This document shows positions 1-9,005 of a stretch of 64,000 bases of DNA, piece by piece. Within the stretch, counting starts at the first letter, position 1, and each line of letters starts with the position of its first letter. Location: the NCBI RefSeq assembly GCF_001981305.1, contig NZ_MSCW01000008.1:62001-126000 (forward strand). Direction: 5' to 3'. Source of the stretch: Marinobacter lutaoensis (GTDB lineage Bacteria; Pseudomonadota; Gammaproteobacteria; Pseudomonadales; Oleiphilaceae). Made by a program: the position numbers and the translations under genes. The notes beneath the pieces are model-generated. The model was not told the origin of the DNA and did no database searches. It saw only the letters and a program-made list of their open reading frames with translations.

Positions 1-87
1 TTGAACTATGGCCGCGTACTGGCCGAGGGCACCCCGGCGGAAATTCGCGAGAACCCGGACGTCATCGCCGCCTATCTGGGTGGCTGA
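1..87 (+). CDS. ABC transporter ATP-binding protein, C-terminal end only (LivG-like)
   Basis: An open frame enters from the left edge and ends at TGA 85-87. The 28 visible residues (LNYGRVLAEG, then TPAEIRENPDVIAAYLGG) match the closing segment of branched-chain-type ABC ATPases, where the last beta hairpin is followed by 'P..V..AYLG'. It stops 17 bp before the next ATPase gene, the usual livG-livF order, so LivG is the likely identity. The Walker motifs lie outside the window. Next to paa genes this transporter may import an aromatic acid, which is an inference from position. Confidence 0.7.
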   Translation: MNYGRVLAEGTPAEIRENPDVIAAYLGG

Positions 88-104
88 GCAAGGAGACCTT
101 TCCC

Positions 105-1469
105 ATGAGCGAGCAAGATACAGACATGGCACTTGCCCAGTCCCGCGGCGAACAGGCCATCCGCATCATTGTCCAGGAACATCAGGCGCTGTGGCGGATT
201 CTGGATCTGCTGGACCTGCTGCTGAGTGATATGAACGTCAACGAGCAGCGTCCGGACGAGCGTCTGTTCGTCAAGATCTTCGACTACATCGAGCATTTCT
301 CGCATCGCGTGCACAGCACGCCGACCGATATCGAGCTGTACAAACGCCTGGGCGCCCGGTCGCCGGAAACGGTTCCGCTGCTGGACAAGCTGTCGCGGGG
401 CTATCGGGTGGGGCACGAGCGCCTGCAGGAGCTGCGGCACCTGCTGGCGCAATGCATGACTCACTGGCCGGAAGCGCGGGAACCGTTCAGCCACGCCCTG
501 GCACGTTTCACCGAAGCGTTGCGCAAGCACATCCGGAAGGAGGAAGGGGTGGTGATTCCCCGTGCCCGCAAGCTGCTGAGCGAGGACGACTGGGCGCACA
601 TCATCGAGTCCCGGGACGTGGAGAACGACCCGCTGTTCGGAGAGCGGGTGCGGGAGGAGTTCCGCGAACTGCGCCACGAGATCATCAATTGCACGCCGGA
701 ACGCTTTGGCGGGCTGGGCCTGACCCCGAGCGCGCCGGTCCAGGCTCCGGGCGCCGGCGAAGGCATGCTGGTGGTGCAGGGGCTGGCCACCGCTTATGGC
801 CAGATCGAGGTGCTGCACGACATCGACCTGCGCATCAACCGGGGTGAAATCGTGTCCTTGGTGGGCGCCAACGGCGCGGGCAAGTCCACCTTGCTGATGA
901 CCCTGTCCGGCCTGCAGCCGGCCACCCGGGGCCGGCTGACGTTCGAGGGGCGTGATCTGACCCGGGTGCCCGCCGACCAGCGGGTGGCGGAGGGCATCGT
1001 GCAGGTGCCGGAGGGGCGCCAGGTGTTCAAGGATCTGAGCGTGCACGACAACCTGCTGCTCGGGGCCTACACCCGGGGTCGCAGCCAGGAGGTGATGGAC
1101 GACCTCGACCGCATGTACGCCAAGTTTCCAATCTTGCGCCAGAAGCGCCACAACCTGGCCGGGGAACTGTCCGGCGGCCAGCAGCAGATGCTGGCCATGG
1201 GGCGGGCCCTGATGGCGCGCCCGCGGCTGCTGCTGCTGGACGAGCCCAGTATGGGGCTGGCACCGCTGATCATCGAGGAAATCTTCGACATCATCCGGGA
1301 GCTGAAAAAGGAGGGCATCACCATTTTCCTGGTGGAGCAGAACGCCTCCCAGGCGCTGGCGCTGGCGGACCGGGGTTATGTGCTGGAAACCGGCCGGGTG
1401 GTGATCGAGGGCACGGGCCGGGAGTTGCTCAGCAACGAGAAGGTGCGGGAAGCCTATCTGGGCATGTGA
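105..1469 (+). CDS. Hemerythrin-like domain fused to a LivF-type ABC ATPase
   Basis: One frame of 454 residues joins two domains. Residues about 15-165 are helical and resemble an HHE hemerythrin domain: H26 in QEHQALW, H67/H70, H104 in GHERL, and KHIRKEE at 141-147. The family's usual HHPKED segment reads HSTPTD here, so one carboxylate ligand is changed. Residues about 221-454 form a LivF-like ATPase: Walker A GANGAGKS (254-261), signature LSGGQQQ (355-361), Walker B LLLLDE (375-380) and the ending REAYLGM. LivF alone is about 235 residues, so the first 220 are an addition. AAGGAGA at 90-96 supports the ATG at 105. An internal ATG at 765 could give LivF alone. It follows a LivG-like end and precedes the convergent paa cluster, suggesting aromatic-acid uptake; the hemerythrin role is unknown. 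Confidence 0.85.
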   Translation: MSEQDTDMALAQSRGEQAIRIIVQEHQALWRILDLLDLLLSDMNVNEQRPDERLFVKIFDYIEHFSHRVHSTPTDIELYKRLGARSPETVPLLDKLSRGYRVGHERLQELRHLLAQCMTHWPEAREPFSHALARFTEALRKHIRKEEGVVIPRARKLLSEDDWAHIIESRDVENDPLFGERVREEFRELRHEIINCTPERFGGLGLTPSAPVQAPGAGEGMLVVQGLATAYGQIEVLHDIDLRINRGEIVSLVGANGAGKSTLLMTLSGLQPATRGRLTFEGRDLTRVPADQRVAEGIVQVPEGRQVFKDLSVHDNLLLGAYTRGRSQEVMDDLDRMYAKFPILRQKRHNLAGELSGGQQQMLAMGRALMARPRLLLLDEPSMGLAPLIIEEIFDIIRELKKEGITIFLVEQNASQALALADRGYVLETGRVVIEGTGRELLSNEKVREAYLGM

Positions 1470-1491
1470 TCCGGTATCGGGAAACAGGAAA

Positions 1492-1522
1492 GGGGACGGG
1501 CAATCGCCCGTCCCCTTTTTTT
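1492..1522 (+). terminator. Intrinsic terminator after the LivF fusion gene
   Basis: Perfect 10-bp stem GGGGACGGGC / GCCCGTCCCC with a 4-nt loop, followed by seven T. It lies 22 bp after the stop codon of the hemerythrin-LivF gene and separates it from the convergent paaZ. Confidence 0.9.
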
Positions 1523-1578
1523 GCCTCCGGCCCACGCATCGGGTCCAACGGGTGGCGGGCCGGCTCGCCCGGGCAGGG

Positions 1579-3624
1579 TTACTGCGGGCGTTTGGCAACC
1601 AGTGTCAGGATGTCGTAGCTGGCCACCAGTTCGTCCTTCTGGTTGCGGACTTCGACATCCCAGACCACCACGCCCTGCGGGTGCCCGTCGGGGGAGGTGC
1701 GGCCCTGATCGATCTTGCGCTTGCAGGTCAGACGGGCCTGAATGGTGTCGCCGATCGGCACCGGCGTGATGAAACGCAGGTTGTCCAGGCCGTAGTTGGC
1801 CAGCACCGGGCCTTCACCCGGCGAAACGAACAGGCCGGCGGCGGCGGACAGCACGAAGTAGCCGTGCGCGATGCGCTCGCGGAACTGGGAGTTGCGGGCG
1901 GCGATTTCATCAAAGTGCATGTAAAAGTGGTCGCCGGACAGACAGCCGAAGTTGACGATGTCGGCCTCGGTGACGGTCCGCCGGTGGGTCAGCAGGGACT
2001 CGTTGATCTGAAGATCCTCGAAGTAGCGGCGGAATGGGTGCACCTCGGTCTCGATGACCTTGGCGCCGCGCACATACTCGCCGGTGATGGCGGCCAGCAT
2101 GGTCGGGGAACCTTGCACTGCGGTCCGCTGCAGGTAGTGGCACACGGCACGGATTCCGCCCAGTTCCTCGCCGCCCCCGGCACGACCGGGGCCGCCGTGC
2201 TTGAGCATCGGCAGCGGTGAGCCGTGACCGGTGGACTCCTTCGCGGCCTGGGCATCCAGCACATGCAGGCGGCCGTGGTAGGCGGCCAGCATCGGCACCA
2301 GCTGGCCGGCGATGGCGGGGTCGCGGGTGCTCAGGGTGGTGACCAGCGAGCCTTTGCCCTTGGCGGCAATGGCGACGGCCTGTTCCAGCGTGTCATAGGG
2401 CATCAGGGTGGCCACCGGGCCGAACGCTTCGATGTCGTGGGCTCCGCCCTCCTGTTCCGGGTTGCGGCACAGCAGCAGGTGCGGTTCCAGGAAGGCACCG
2501 CGGTCGCAGCCGTCGCCCAGGGGCTGGAAGTCGCCGGTACCGCCCAGCAGGCATTCGCAGGACTCCTTGAGCCGGTCGATGGCGGCCTTCACATCCGCGC
2601 ACTGGTCCAGGGACGCCAGGGCGCCCATGCGCACGCCGTCCACCGCCGGGTCGCCGGCCACCACCTTCGACAGCTGCTGTTTGAGCCGGTCGGCGACCGC
2701 CTCGAGCTGGGCGGTGGGCACCAGAATCCGGCGCACGGCGGTGCACTTCTGGCCCGCCTTCACCGTCATCTCGCGGACCACTTCCTTGATGAACAGATCG
2801 AACTCCTCGTGGTCCGGGGTCACGTCCGGTGCCAGGATGGCGCAGTTGAGGGAGTCCGCCTCGGCGTTGAAGGGGATGGAACGGGCCAGGATGTTCGGGT
2901 GGCTGCGCAGCTTGAGGGCGGTGCTGGCCGAGCCGGTGAAGGTGACGACGTCCTGTTCACGCAGGTGGTCCAGCAGGTCGCCGGTACCGCCGATGATCAG
3001 TTGCAGGGCCCCCTCGGGCAGAGCGCCGGATGCCTGCATCAGGCGTACGGCAGCCTCGGTGACGTAGCTGGTGGCGGTCGCCGGCTTGACGATGCAGGGC
3101 ATGCCCGCCAGGAAGGTCGGGGCGAATTTTTCCAGCATGCCCCAGACCGGGAAGTTGAAGGCGTTGATGTGGACCGCCACGCCGCCCCGGGGCACCAGGA
3201 TGTGGGTCCCCGCGAAGTGGTTTTCCTTGCCCAGCGGCATCACCGGGCCTTCGTGCACCACATTGCCGGACGGCAGTTCGCGCCGGCCCATGCTGGCGTA
3301 GGAGAACAGGGTGCCGAAGCCGCCGTCGATGTCGATGGCGCTGTCCCGCTTGGTGGCACCGGTGTGATGGGACAGGGCATACAGTTCCTGTTTGTGTTCC
3401 TGCAGATACAGTGCCATGGCCTTGAGCGCCAGCGCGCGCTCCTGGAAGTCCATGGCCAGCAGGTTCTTGACGCCGGTGGTGCGGCCGTACTCGACGGCTT
3501 TGGCGAAATCGATGGGCTCCTGGTGGGTGTGGGCCACGATGTCGCCGTTGATGGCGCTGGGCAGCGGCCGGGCCGGGGTTTCACCCAGCCACTCGCCGGC
3601 AATGAAGCTCTTGAGCACTGACAT
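1579..3624 (-). CDS. paaZ: Bifunctional oxepin-CoA hydrolase / semialdehyde dehydrogenase PaaZ
   Basis: 681 residues, the normal PaaZ size. The N-terminal aldehyde dehydrogenase domain (about 1-520) has the general-base Glu in PFNAEADS (E255) and the nucleophile in AGQKCTA (C294). The C-terminal MaoC hot-dog domain (about 540-675) has GDHFYMHFDE with the hydratase Asp/His pair. By family knowledge it hydrolyses the oxepin ring of oxepin-CoA and oxidises the resulting semialdehyde with NADP+ to 3-oxo-5,6-dehydrosuberyl-CoA. It is the last gene of the leftward paa run, 42 bp after paaE. AAGGGAG upstream of the ATG supports the start. Confidence 0.96.
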   Translation of the reverse strand: MSVLKSFIAGEWLGETPARPLPSAINGDIVAHTHQEPIDFAKAVEYGRTTGVKNLLAMDFQERALALKAMALYLQEHKQELYALSHHTGATKRDSAIDIDGGFGTLFSYASMGRRELPSGNVVHEGPVMPLGKENHFAGTHILVPRGGVAVHINAFNFPVWGMLEKFAPTFLAGMPCIVKPATATSYVTEAAVRLMQASGALPEGALQLIIGGTGDLLDHLREQDVVTFTGSASTALKLRSHPNILARSIPFNAEADSLNCAILAPDVTPDHEEFDLFIKEVVREMTVKAGQKCTAVRRILVPTAQLEAVADRLKQQLSKVVAGDPAVDGVRMGALASLDQCADVKAAIDRLKESCECLLGGTGDFQPLGDGCDRGAFLEPHLLLCRNPEQEGGAHDIEAFGPVATLMPYDTLEQAVAIAAKGKGSLVTTLSTRDPAIAGQLVPMLAAYHGRLHVLDAQAAKESTGHGSPLPMLKHGGPGRAGGGEELGGIRAVCHYLQRTAVQGSPTMLAAITGEYVRGAKVIETEVHPFRRYFEDLQINESLLTHRRTVTEADIVNFGCLSGDHFYMHFDEIAARNSQFRERIAHGYFVLSAAAGLFVSPGEGPVLANYGLDNLRFITPVPIGDTIQARLTCKRKIDQGRTSPDGHPQGVVVWDVEVRNQKDELVASYDILTLVAKRPQ

Positions 3625-3666
3625 TGGAATGGGGCTCCCTTTGTTGTCGTTGGAACGTTGGGGTGA

Positions 3667-4746
3667 TCAGATCTGGTCGAAATCCAGGGTGACCTTGTCG
3701 CTGACCGGGTAGCACTGGCAGGACAGCACGTAACCGGCCTCGACTTCGTAGTCCTCCAGGGCAAAGTTGGCGTCCATCTCGACCTCGCCTTCCACCACCC
3801 GGGCCTTGCAGGTGGAACACACACCCGCCTTGCAGGAGTAAGGCAGATCGGCGCCTTCGTCGTTGCCTGCGTCGAGGATGCTCTTGGTGTTGCGGGTCAG
3901 GCCGAAGGTCATCGAGCGGCCATCGGAGATCACCGTGACCTCGCTGATCGCGGCCGGGTCGACGGTGTTGTTTTCCCGGTCCTTGCGGGGCCGGGGCGCG
4001 CCGCCAGCGGGGGTGAACAGTTCAAAGTGCACGCGCTCTTTCGGCGTACCGTGGCGGTACAGGGAGTCACGGACGTTTTCCGTCATCTCCTGGGGGCCAC
4101 AGATGAAGGCTGCGGTCAGGCTGTCCACATCCACCCAGCGATCGAACAGGGCGTCGCACTTGGCATGGTCGATCCGCCCGTTGTACAGGTCGATGTCCTG
4201 CTGCTCCCGGCTGAAGATGTACACCAGGTTGAAGCGTTCCATGTCGCGGTTCTTCAAGTCCTCCAGCTGATCCCGGAACAGAGTGCTGGCGGTGGAGCGG
4301 TTGCCGTAGAACAGGGTGAACCGGCTTTTGGGCTCGGTTTCCAGGGTGGTCTTGAGGATCGACAGAATCGGCGTGATGCCGCTGCCGGCGGCGACCGCCA
4401 GGTAGTTGCCCTCGCGCTCGGGATCCAGTTCGACCGAGAAGTGCCCCTGTGGCGGCATCACTTCCAGGGTGTCGCCCGCTTTCAGCGTGTCATTGGCGAA
4501 GGTGGAGAAGCGGCCGCCGGGAATCTTCTTGACCGCGATGCGCAGCTCATTGTCCCGGACACTGGTGCAGATCGAATAGGAGCGGCGCACTTCCTCGCCG
4601 TCCAGCCAGGTACGCACCACCAGGTGCTGGCCCTGTGTGTAGCGGAACGTGTCTGCAAGGTCTTGCGGCAGATCGAAGCACAGGGATACGGCGTCTCTTG
4701 TTTCAGGCCTGACCTCTTTGAGGGTCAGTGGATGGAATTTTGTCAT
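3667..4746 (-). CDS. paaE: Phenylacetyl-CoA 1,2-epoxidase reductase subunit PaaE
   Basis: 359 residues from the ATG at 4746, giving the PaaE N-terminus MTKFHPLTLKEV. The frame stays open farther upstream, but that part overlaps paaD and does not look like PaaE. It has a ferredoxin-NADP reductase-like FAD domain (RRSYSICTSV about 58-67), an NAD(P) domain (AAGSGITPILS) and a C-terminal plant-type 2Fe-2S domain with PYSCKAGVCSTC and a later LSCQ cysteine. It passes electrons from NADPH to the PaaABC di-iron oxygenase. It lies 13 bp after the paaD stop, within the run paaA-B-C-D-E-Z. Confidence 0.95.
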   Translation of the reverse strand: MTKFHPLTLKEVRPETRDAVSLCFDLPQDLADTFRYTQGQHLVVRTWLDGEEVRRSYSICTSVRDNELRIAVKKIPGGRFSTFANDTLKAGDTLEVMPPQGHFSVELDPEREGNYLAVAAGSGITPILSILKTTLETEPKSRFTLFYGNRSTASTLFRDQLEDLKNRDMERFNLVYIFSREQQDIDLYNGRIDHAKCDALFDRWVDVDSLTAAFICGPQEMTENVRDSLYRHGTPKERVHFELFTPAGGAPRPRKDRENNTVDPAAISEVTVISDGRSMTFGLTRNTKSILDAGNDEGADLPYSCKAGVCSTCKARVVEGEVEMDANFALEDYEVEAGYVLSCQCYPVSDKVTLDFDQI

Positions 4747-4759
4747 GGTCGTATCGGCT

Positions 4760-5326
4760 CTAGATGCATTTGAAGTAATCGAAGGGTTCGAGGCAGTCCT
4801 TGCACCGGTACAGGGCCTTGCAAGCGGTGGAACCGAATTCGCTGACCCGCTCGGTGTGATGGCTGCCGCAATGCGGGCAGACAATGACCTCCTCCTGACC
4901 CAGCAGACTGCGTTTGCTGGCGGAGCCCTGAGGGGGCGCGATGCCAAATGCGCGCAGCTTTTCTTTCCCTTCGGGGGTAATCCAGTCGGTGGTCCAGGCC
5001 GGGGTCAGGACGCGCCGGATGTGCGGATCGCGGATGCCGGCGGCCCGCAGGGCCTCGGCGATCAATTCCTCGATCAGCTCGGTGGCGGGACAGCCGGAGT
5101 AGGTGGGCGTGACGTCCACCGACACGGTCCGGCCGTCCCAGTGGACCGCCCGGACGATGCCGAGCTCGACCACGCTGACCGCCGGAACCTCCGGGTCCTT
5201 GACCTCGTTGAGCAGTGTCCAGATCGCCTCTTCCGTCAGCCGCTCGGGGTGGGCGTTGCCCGGTACCCGATCGCTGGCGATGAGGGTGTCCACTGCCGAC
5301 CTTTCGGAATCACCAGACTTTTGCAT
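4760..5326 (-). CDS. paaD: Phenylacetate-CoA oxygenase assembly protein PaaD
   Basis: 188 residues from the ATG at 5326 (MQKSGDSERS). The frame continues upstream but that segment overlaps paaC. It contains a MIP18/DUF59 domain (VKDPEVPAVSVVELGIV and TYSGCPATELI) and a C-terminal zinc-ribbon-like part with CPHCGSHHT and YRCKDC. PaaD is thought to help mature the iron centre of the phenylacetyl-CoA epoxidase. The chosen start overlaps the paaC end by 17 bp, typical of coupled genes in this cluster. A later start is possible because the first 30 residues are poorly conserved in style. Confidence 0.92.
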   Translation of the reverse strand: MQKSGDSERSAVDTLIASDRVPGNAHPERLTEEAIWTLLNEVKDPEVPAVSVVELGIVRAVHWDGRTVSVDVTPTYSGCPATELIEELIAEALRAAGIRDPHIRRVLTPAWTTDWITPEGKEKLRAFGIAPPQGSASKRSLLGQEEVIVCPHCGSHHTERVSEFGSTACKALYRCKDCLEPFDYFKCI

Positions 5327-6074
5327 CGGGGTACGCTCGCTGGAGAAACTGCATTTCCGCCAGGATGAAACCCAGGTGTTCGGTGTGTTCACCGCGCTTG
5401 CCGCCCAGATACATCCAGGCATCGTCCGGTTGCGGGGTCAGGGTGGCTTCCTGAAGCACCGCCTTGACCATGCCACGCCAGTCGTCCCGCAGCTGCTCCG
5501 GGTCCGGGCCAATGCCGGCCTTGGCGATCTGCTGGTCAACCTCGTCCGGCTGGATCAGTTCACCGGTGAATCGCCAGAGCAGGTCCACGGCGTCCTGCAT
5601 GCGGCGGTGGCTCTCCTCGGTGCCGTCGCCCAGGCGCTTGATCCACTCGGAGGAACGGCGCAGGTGATAGGTCACTTCCTTGAGGGCCTTGGCCGCGATG
5701 CCGGCAATTCGCTCATCCGGGGCGTTCACCAGGCTCTGCAGGGTGTGGTAGTGCCACACGTCGAAGAAGAACTGGCGGGCCATGGTGACGGCGTAGTCAC
5801 CATTGGGCTGCTCGGTCAGGAGCAGGTTGCGGTATTCGTGGGCGTCCCGGCGGAAGGCCAGCATGTCGGCGTCGCGGCCCTGGTCTTCCAGCTCGGCGAC
5901 GTACTCATACCAGTTGCGGGCCTGCCCCACCAGGTCAAGCGCCACGTTCATCAGCGCCATTTCCTCCTCGAGCGCGGGTGCCTTGCCACACAGCTCGCAC
6001 AGGCGTTGCCCGAGGATCATGTCGGAGTCAGCCAGACGCAGCAGGTAGCTTTGCAGAAGTTGTGTATCGGTCAT
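5310..6074 (-). CDS. paaC: Phenylacetyl-CoA 1,2-epoxidase structural subunit PaaC
   Basis: 254 residues, a helical ferritin-like fold protein of the usual PaaC length. Recognisable segments are RLADSDMILGQRL near the start, the helix with DLVGQARNWYEY, and LQEATLTPQPDD toward the C-terminus. PaaC pairs with PaaA in the di-iron oxygenase that epoxidises the aromatic ring of phenylacetyl-CoA. PaaC itself is the structural, non-catalytic partner. It lies 11 bp after paaB and overlaps paaD. Confidence 0.95.
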   Translation of the reverse strand: MTDTQLLQSYLLRLADSDMILGQRLCELCGKAPALEEEMALMNVALDLVGQARNWYEYVAELEDQGRDADMLAFRRDAHEYRNLLLTEQPNGDYAVTMARQFFFDVWHYHTLQSLVNAPDERIAGIAAKALKEVTYHLRRSSEWIKRLGDGTEESHRRMQDAVDLLWRFTGELIQPDEVDQQIAKAGIGPDPEQLRDDWRGMVKAVLQEATLTPQPDDAWMYLGGKRGEHTEHLGFILAEMQFLQRAYPDAKVW

Positions 6075-6085
6075 CGGGAGCCCCC

Positions 6086-6367
6086 TTACATGTGGCCAAC
6101 TTCGTCGGGCAGCTGGTAGAAGGAGGCGTGCCGGTACACTTTGTCCTCGGACGGATCGAACAGGGCTTCTTTTTCATCCCCGGTGGAGGCGGTGATGGCG
6201 CTGGACGGCACCACCCAGATGCTGACGCCTTCATTCCGTCGGGTGTACAGGTCGCGGGCGTTTTCCATGGCCATCGCCGCGTCGGCGGCGTGAACGCTGC
6301 CGACGTGCTTGTGGTTCAGGCCGTGCTTGCTACGCACGAAAACTTCGTAAAGGCTCCATTCAGCCAT
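6086..6367 (-). CDS. paaB: Phenylacetyl-CoA 1,2-epoxidase subunit PaaB
   Basis: 93 residues from the ATG at 6367, preceded by GGAGGA at normal spacing. The start MAEWSLYEVFVRSK and the motif HKHVGSVHAADA are typical of PaaB, the small subunit bridging PaaAC heterodimers. Length agrees with the family (about 95). It is 17 bp after paaA and 11 bp before paaC, in the usual A-B-C order. Confidence 0.95.
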   Translation of the reverse strand: MAEWSLYEVFVRSKHGLNHKHVGSVHAADAAMAMENARDLYTRRNEGVSIWVVPSSAITASTGDEKEALFDPSEDKVYRHASFYQLPDEVGHM

Positions 6368-6384
6368 TGTCTTGTCCTCCGGAA

Positions 6385-7374
<990 letters not shown>

Positions 7375-7446
7375 AACATACCTCCGGTTCGGGCTTGTTG
7401 TTCTGAGCGCGGAGGCGCTCGGAAATCATGTTGGGATTATGGTTTG

Positions 7447-7474
7447 ATGTTAAATGATACTGAATAAAAGTCAA
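7447..7474 (-). promoter_or_regulatory. Candidate sigma70 promoter for paaA
   Basis: On the minus strand TTGACT (7474-7469) is followed after 16 bp by TAACAT (7452-7447), about 75 bp upstream of the paaA ATG. The surrounding 150 bp are clearly AT-rich compared with the coding DNA. A TGATAC element (7455-7460) lies inside the spacer, where a repressor would block RNA polymerase. Prediction from consensus only. Confidence 0.5.
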
Positions 7475-7565
7475 TAAATCACTTTACGTGTCATGTTTGT
7501 GTGTTGGTGTTCGATTATTTTGGCTAACCAATTGATTTAAAATATGTAAAAAATGATACGTAAAG
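7454..7565. promoter_or_regulatory. Operator-like repeats upstream of paaA
   Basis: Three related elements: ATGATAC at 7454-7460 (plus), CTTTACGTGTCAT at 7482-7494, and ATGATACGTAAAG at 7553-7565. The last two are inverted copies matching at 12 of 13 positions. The first overlaps the predicted paaA promoter. The core resembles the TGATTC core I recall for the PaaX operator of E. coli but is not identical. No regulator gene is in the window, so the binding protein is unknown. Confidence 0.45.
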
Positions 7566-7610
7566 AAAAGCTATTGCGGGTATTGAGAGAAAAGTAAATT
7601 TAAATGTTGA

Positions 7611-7631
7611 CGGGGGCCGGTTCGGCCCCCG
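7611..7631 (-). terminator. Possible terminator hairpin after paaK
   Basis: GGGGGCC and GGCCCCC flank a short GGTTC-type loop, ending about 10 bp downstream of the paaK stop on the minus strand. It is followed by AT-rich sequence without a continuous T run, so termination may be partial and allow read-through into paaA. Confidence 0.5.
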
Positions 7632-7640
7632 CCGCGGACG

Positions 7641-8948
7641 TCAGGTGCGCCGGTCGATGACCCGTTTGGCCTTGCCTTCTGAGCGGGGCAGCCGGTTGGG
7701 CTCCACCACCGTGACGCGGGTGCTGATGCCGATGTAGGACTTGATGTGATGCGCCAGGTCCTTCGCCGCCTGGGCCCGCACCTCGTCGCCGGCGCCGGCT
7801 TCCGGCTTGAGCTCGGCTCGGACCTCCACGCAATCCAGGTTGCCTTCCTTGTACACCTCGATCTCGTAGTGGGGGGCCAGGGCCTCGCATTTCAGGACCT
7901 GTTCCTCGATCTGGCTCGGAAACACGTTGACGCCGCGGATGATCAGCATGTCGTCGCTGCGACCGGTGATCTTGTCGATGCGGCGCATCGGTCGGGCGGT
8001 GCCGGGCAACAGTCGGGTCAGGTCGCGGGTCCGGTAGCGCAGGATCGGCAGCGCGACTTTGGTCAGCGAGGTGAAGTCGAGTTCGCCGTATTCGCCGTCC
8101 GGCAGCACCTCGCCGGTGTTGGGGTCGATGATCTCCGGGTAGAAGTGGTCTTCCCAGATGGTCGGGCCGTCCTTGGTTTCGATGCACTCCATGCCGACCC
8201 CCGGCCCCATGACTTCCGACAGGCCGTAGATGTCCAGGGCTTCGATCCCCAGGCGCTGTTCCAGCTCGGTGCGCATGCTGTTGGTCCAGGGTTCGGCGCC
8301 GAAGATGCCCAGGCGCAGGGGCAGGGCGTGGGGGTCGATGCCCTGGCGCTCCATTTCATCGGCGATGTTGAGCATGTAGGAGGGCGTCACCATGATGATG
8401 TCCGGCTCGAAGTCCTTGATCAGCTGGACCTGTTTTTCGGTCTGGCCGCCGGACATGGGGATGACGGTGCAGCCCAGGCGCTCGGCACCGTAATGGGCGC
8501 CGAGACCGCCGGTGAACAGACCGTAGCCGTAGGCCACGTGGACCTTGTCGCCGCGGTGCCCGCCGGCGGCCCGGATGCAGCGGGCGACAATGTTCGCCCA
8601 GTTGTCGATGTCTTTCTGGGTGTAGCCCACCACCGTGGGCTTACCGGTGGTGCCGCTGGAGGCGTGAATCCGGACCACGTCCGACATCGGCGTGGCGAAC
8701 ATGCCGAACGGGTAGTTGTCACGCAGGTCGGCCTTGGTGGTGAACGGAATTTTCGCCAGATCTTCCAGCGAACGGATGTCCATGGGTTTCAGGCCGATGT
8801 CATCGAACGCTTTCCGGTAGAAGGGGACGTTGGTGTAGGCATGGGTCACGCTCCAGCGCAGGCGTTGGAGTTGCTCGTGGCGCAGCTCGTCGATGCTGGC
8901 GGTTTCCATGCGGTCGAGTTTGCCGATTTTTTGGAGTGGTAAGCTCAT
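7641..8948 (-). CDS. paaK: Phenylacetate-CoA ligase PaaK
   Basis: 435 residues, matching the roughly 440 of PaaK. The adenylate-forming signature SSGTTGKPT lies near residue 97, followed by GYGLFTGGLGAHYG and the acceptor segment YGLSEVMGPGV. The C-terminal lid begins around ITGRSDDMLIIRGVNVFPSQIE. It activates phenylacetate with ATP and CoA to phenylacetyl-CoA, the committing step. It is 57 bp after paaJ on the same strand, and a promoter-containing gap separates it from paaA. Confidence 0.97.
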   Translation of the reverse strand: MSLPLQKIGKLDRMETASIDELRHEQLQRLRWSVTHAYTNVPFYRKAFDDIGLKPMDIRSLEDLAKIPFTTKADLRDNYPFGMFATPMSDVVRIHASSGTTGKPTVVGYTQKDIDNWANIVARCIRAAGGHRGDKVHVAYGYGLFTGGLGAHYGAERLGCTVIPMSGGQTEKQVQLIKDFEPDIIMVTPSYMLNIADEMERQGIDPHALPLRLGIFGAEPWTNSMRTELEQRLGIEALDIYGLSEVMGPGVGMECIETKDGPTIWEDHFYPEIIDPNTGEVLPDGEYGELDFTSLTKVALPILRYRTRDLTRLLPGTARPMRRIDKITGRSDDMLIIRGVNVFPSQIEEQVLKCEALAPHYEIEVYKEGNLDCVEVRAELKPEAGAGDEVRAQAAKDLAHHIKSYIGISTRVTVVEPNRLPRSEGKAKRVIDRRT

Positions 8949-9005
8949 GGTCGTATTCCTGCGTTGTTCTTGTGCGGAAAACCGGCCCCGGAAACGGGCG
9001 GTGTC

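Noticed and set aside
7375-7640. AT-rich island inside the paa cluster considered as an insertion scar or foreign DNA
   Set aside because: No terminal repeats, target duplication or gene remnant; promoter and operator-like sites explain the composition.
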